Below, one piece after another: positions 42,901-47,732 of a stretch of 64,000 nucleotides of DNA; the stretch's first letter is position 1; every line of letters begins with the position of its first letter. The notes below the pieces were generated by a model. It was not told the DNA's origin, searched no databases, and saw only the letters and a program-made list of their open reading frames with translations. The position numbers and the translations under genes are program-made. Source of the DNA: Synanceia verrucosa. Its lineage: Eukaryota > Chordata > Actinopteri > Perciformes > Synanceiidae. The DNA is taken from positions 6,512,742 through 6,576,741 of the forward strand of contig CM056565.1 of the NCBI GenBank assembly GCA_029721515.1. The letters run 5' to 3'.

Positions 42901-45900
42901 CTTCACCAACCCATTGTTGCTCCATCTGACCTGTGGCCTTATAGTCACGCAAACTGGGGAACCCAGACAGTGATGAGGAGGTACTTGGGAGGATCCTTAA
43001 GTTGCCTGCTCAGGTCCAACACCACAAGCAGCTGTTCAGCATCCCTGAGGCGACCGAAGAGGAAGACAGCAGTCAGGAGGAACCTTTAATCCATCGTGGT
43101 CAGCCTCGGCTCAGGCCGGGCCATCCTCGCATCCACCGTGCCCCCCAGCATCACCCACATCATCCCAACCCACATTCACACTTCCCCCCTCAACATCCCC
43201 ACTTCAACAGGGATCCCAGGTCCCTAACCAAAGAGCCTTCACTCAGGCACAGACCCCTGCAGGTCAAGCCCAAGACGCAGCACAGGGTACACTACGCAGA
43301 CACGGTTGACACCATCAGTTATCCCGAAGAAGAAGACATGAGTCTATATGAGGGTCCCAGCAGCAGACGGGCCCGCTGCCCCCCCCAGCTGACCCCCAAC
43401 AGCAAAGAAAGAGCACTGCTCAGAGGGATTGGGGACCGCCTTAGGAGAGAGGCCATGCTCAGGAGTCAGATGGCCGTCACCATGGCAACTAACCCTGGCC
43501 ATGGTGTTATCCTGTCAAGACCGTACCCGATCAGCAAAACAGCACAGAGATTGCCTATTTGCCGTGGAGCAGAGATCGATGTGGAGTACGGCACAGATGA
43601 CAACGAGGATCCAGCACAGTGCGGTCCGGGGGAAGTGGGGATGGAGCAGATGAGCTCTGAGTGGTGGGTTCAGGGGGCTAAAGAGGAGCACAGCAGACCT
43701 GCTCACTGCCAAGCGCTGAAGGCCAATCCGCCGGTAAATGTTGCTGCAGGCCAGCTGCAGTGTTGTCCCAGCCTCCTCTCCTACTGTCTTCATTCCTGCC
43801 ATGGCTGTCACTTAACCCCACCGCTACAGCTACTGTCTCCTTCACCAACTGTGGTGGACAGAGGGATGTTAGGCAGCACATTTTGCTGTTAAAAAAGCTT
43901 TAAAAAAAATACAGTCTAATACCTAATGTCACCTACTTTCTTCCGACTTCTAATATTATATATGCATATTAAAATTTAATGTCAGCCAAAGTACAGCTGA
44001 CTGTGTTCTCCCTCTGTCTGACTGCACTGCTTCCTGTAGCCTTCATATGCTCCCACACTTTGGAAACCTTGTCTTTAAGCAGTCCTCCTTGTCCTGTATT
44101 TAGTGTGACTGTTAGCACCACCACAATTCAGAAAAATGAACATGCATGTGTTGAAACAGTTGAATGTTGGAAACCCTGTGTTTGGATGAGGTTTCAATCT
44201 GAAATAAGGGCACACTCTCCTGCCCAGTATTGATTATGTTTCTGTTAAATGTCTTATTGTCTGCTTTCTTTTCTGCACGTTATACAGGAGCCCAGCCAAA
44301 TCCCTCCAGCGGAGGCGGGTCCATCATGGGGAGGGCCGACGGAGCTCTCCTCTAAACCGGCATGCTTGCAGGCCCGGCAGCCGAAAGGTCAGATATTCTC
44401 TTTCCTCTTTTGTCTTCCTGTTTCCGCTGCCTCTTGATTTCTTTCTCACTGTCTTACTTAAATGCACAGTGGTCTGATGTAAAAGCTGCTGACACACCTG
44501 TGCACTCTGTTGGCAAGTCTCCCCCTTCCCTCACATGAAGGTAGTCAGATTAGCACCTTGTGTAGGAGGGGGTGGAGGTGCTATAGCTGTAATGAAGAAA
44601 TGGGAGAGAGAGCCTGCTAAGCTGAGAACAGGCTTAACACAAAGTGGCTTGTCATGACAGGAGGAAGTGACAGACATTAAAATAGTAACCTCGATTAGCA
44701 AGCAAAGAAACGGCCCTCACTCTGCATTCATCTTCTCAGATGCTGTTGCAATGACACATGCTGCACAATAAACCTGCTAGCTGTGGTTGCAGTTCACTGC
44801 ATGCACAAAACCTACATGTGCACACAGATAGAGGAAGGGAGCAGGGAGAAGTTCTGTCCTATCTAGTAGAAAACCACTGAGGATGTGAAAGTGTACAAGT
44901 TGGCTGCCCGTGACTTTTGCCACAGATGGGCTGATTCTCCCTAATGAGATAGAGGACACATCTCTTCAGTGCAGCTTAAAGTCTCACTACAGCTCTTCAA
45001 ATGTGTCGCTCACTGTCAAATAATAGGCTACAGTTGTAATGCACGTCTTACACCTCATGTCCATAGCCACATTGAAAGGCTGCTTTGCAAAATCCATAAC
45101 TTTACACCTTCTTTTTTGCCCTGTGTCGGTAGTCCTCAGATTTAGATCAGAGAGTGAGTTTCACCCATTGCTTGCTTCCTGCAGATCATGAACGAGTGCA
45201 CGTTTGTCAAACGGCTCATGCAGCTTAGGATCAGTGGTTTAGCTTGATTACCTCTTTTAAGGACATGCCTGTGCTCGGCGAACACAGTTTATAGCAGCAC
45301 TGTGCAGTTGGTGGGGGATGGGTGAGCTGGCTGTGCTGTTTGCCAGCGATGCATGGCGTAGTGTCGCCGTAGTGGCATTAAATTGCATTTAGATTACAAA
45401 GGCGAAGTTGGCATAGAAAAAAGAATTGCTTGAAAAGAGAGTATTTCATAAAATTATCAAAGCAAAGAATTTCATGAACCCACAGAAGAAGTGACAGATG
45501 GGGCTTATTTGCATGGCAAAATAAATATCTTGACCGTGTGTGTGTGTGTGTGTGTGTGTGTTTGTTTGCAGGTGGTGTAGATTCACCGAAGGTCAAAGGA
45601 AACGGTGACATCCGTGTCTTTGTGGCCCTCTTCCCTTATGATCCTGCCACTATGTCACCCAATCCTGATGCTGCTGAGGAGGAGCTGCCCTTCACTGAAG
45701 GACAGATCATCAAAGTATGTCCCACACAGCTCAGACACTGCAGGAATCACCTTGACAGTCATGCATATTGAAGTTATATATGCACACTGTATATGAAGGT
45801 CCGCTCTCAAGACTTTTCTGACCAAAAGCTGCTACCTCATCCTTTCTCACAGGTTTACGGCGATAAAGACGCAGACGGGTTCTACAGAGGAGAGACTGGT

Positions 45901-47673
45901 GGTCACCTGGGCTATGTGCCATGCAACATGGTGTCTGAGATACAGGTGGAAGATGAGGAGACCCGGCAGCAGCTCCTGCAGCAGGGCTTCTTGTCCACGG
46001 CGGCCTCCATGGAGAAGATAGGTAGGTCTAAAGGCAGCGTGTTCTGTGTAAATGATGTTCTGTTGGAAATGAGCCGTTTATAGTAACGTTTTTCTCATAA
46101 TATCACCGCTGTTTGTGTTTAAGTGGTAAGTGAAAAAAGCAGCACAAGTGTAGCAGAATCTAGACCCACTTTTATTTTAGTGCCTAGAAATTGGCCAACT
46201 GTGCAAAGAGACACATTGTTGTAATTTTGTCTGCGGTTAATTGGAGAGAAAAAAAAAAAAACGAAACCTGTTTTCCAGATGAGGAGGAAGAGTTAAAATC
46301 TCCCTCTGGCTTTTTGACCTTTTGACTCAGCAAGTATGTTTTTATGGCTTTTTGTTCACTGTGTTGCTATTAAGGAAATCATAACCATCTCTTCTCAGGC
46401 ACTGATGCAGGCGTCTTAAAAGACAAACCTGAGCTAAAGTGTTTGCCTGTGGCGAGTTCTAGCGAGCTGTGCAGCAAAACCAAGCTGACACTTTGCTTCC
46501 GTTTCCTGTCTGTACTGCGAGCGATAGACCTGCAGATGGTTTAACCTTTTCACTTCCACTTGTTCTCACTGCTGTGTCTGCTGCTCACTGGTTGTCTTTT
46601 TTTTTTATTGCTCTTCACTGGCTTATCATTGTCGACTCTGTCTGCTTCTCACAAAATTGCACCTCTGTGTTTCTTTTTGGTTTCATTTTTTTGTTGTTAT
46701 TTGGTTTTCTAAAACTCCATAAAGGCACTCGCACACATGCACAGCTTCCACGCCGCCCTGTTCCACCGCCGAAACCGAGACGATCCAAGAAAGGTGTGTC
46801 GCGCTGCAGATTGTGGCTTCTCACCTCCCTCCTTTATTCTCTTCTCTGGTTTGCTCTTTTTTCTCTCACTTTCACTTTAGCTTTTTGTTCTTTCAGTTGC
46901 TGCTTGTCACTCAGTGACCAGGGGGGATTTTAGGTCAGCAACTGTAGTATTGAAATCAGAAAAAATATCACCACTAGTAAAAAATACACTCCAAAATAGC
47001 TTTATATTATATGATAAAAAGCCTATTACACTTTGTGTCTTAGTGCTTAGAGACTCTTCAGAGTAATGTCATCTCTCCACAGGGTTGTTTTTTTTATGAT
47101 TTTTGTCAATGACGTCTTTACAAATGTTAAAAGACACACATGAGTGCTGAGTCAGTCTTGTCATCTTTCATTTTCATGTAATACATTGTGGAAAAGCAGA
47201 ATGTGGCAGCAGAGGCTCTACACAATAGTTTGAAAATTCAAAATCTGAATTTGAATGCACAGACTATGCTGTATTCATATTCTTCATATTCAGTATTCCT
47301 CAGCATCCAAGCAAGTCCAAAATGCACCAGTTAATGGAAAATGACATAGTCATGCATCAGTCCTTTATTTACCAATCTATTTGGCTTCAATCCATATTTG
47401 TTGTCATTAAACCTTTCAAAAACAACAGACATCTGTATTAAAGCCGTGTGCTAGATTTTAAAAATGATCCAACTAAAAGCCACGGCCCAAAATAAACATG
47501 AACAATGAATATGGTTGTTGTTTTTACTCACAGCTGTCAGACCTTAAAACTTCATTCAAAAACCTCAGTAGAAGTTTTGCTTATTGATAAAAGAAAGTCC
47601 TCTGTGCTGGTATTCTGCTCCAGTGTCACTGCATCACACCTGAAGTTCACTTGCTGAGTCATCATCCCCACTG

Positions 47674-47732
<59 letters not shown>

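Noticed and set aside
43734..43892. Read-through extension of tspoap1 exon 22
   Set aside because: The frame runs 53 codons into the intron after a good GTAAAT donor; the linker continues properly from 44288 in phase, so this is intron.
46469..46933. 154-codon hydrophobic plus-strand frame
   Set aside because: It covers intron sequence and exon 26 and has no family similarity; only the 46725-46793 part, flanked by splice sites and matching PPPKPRRSKK, is real.
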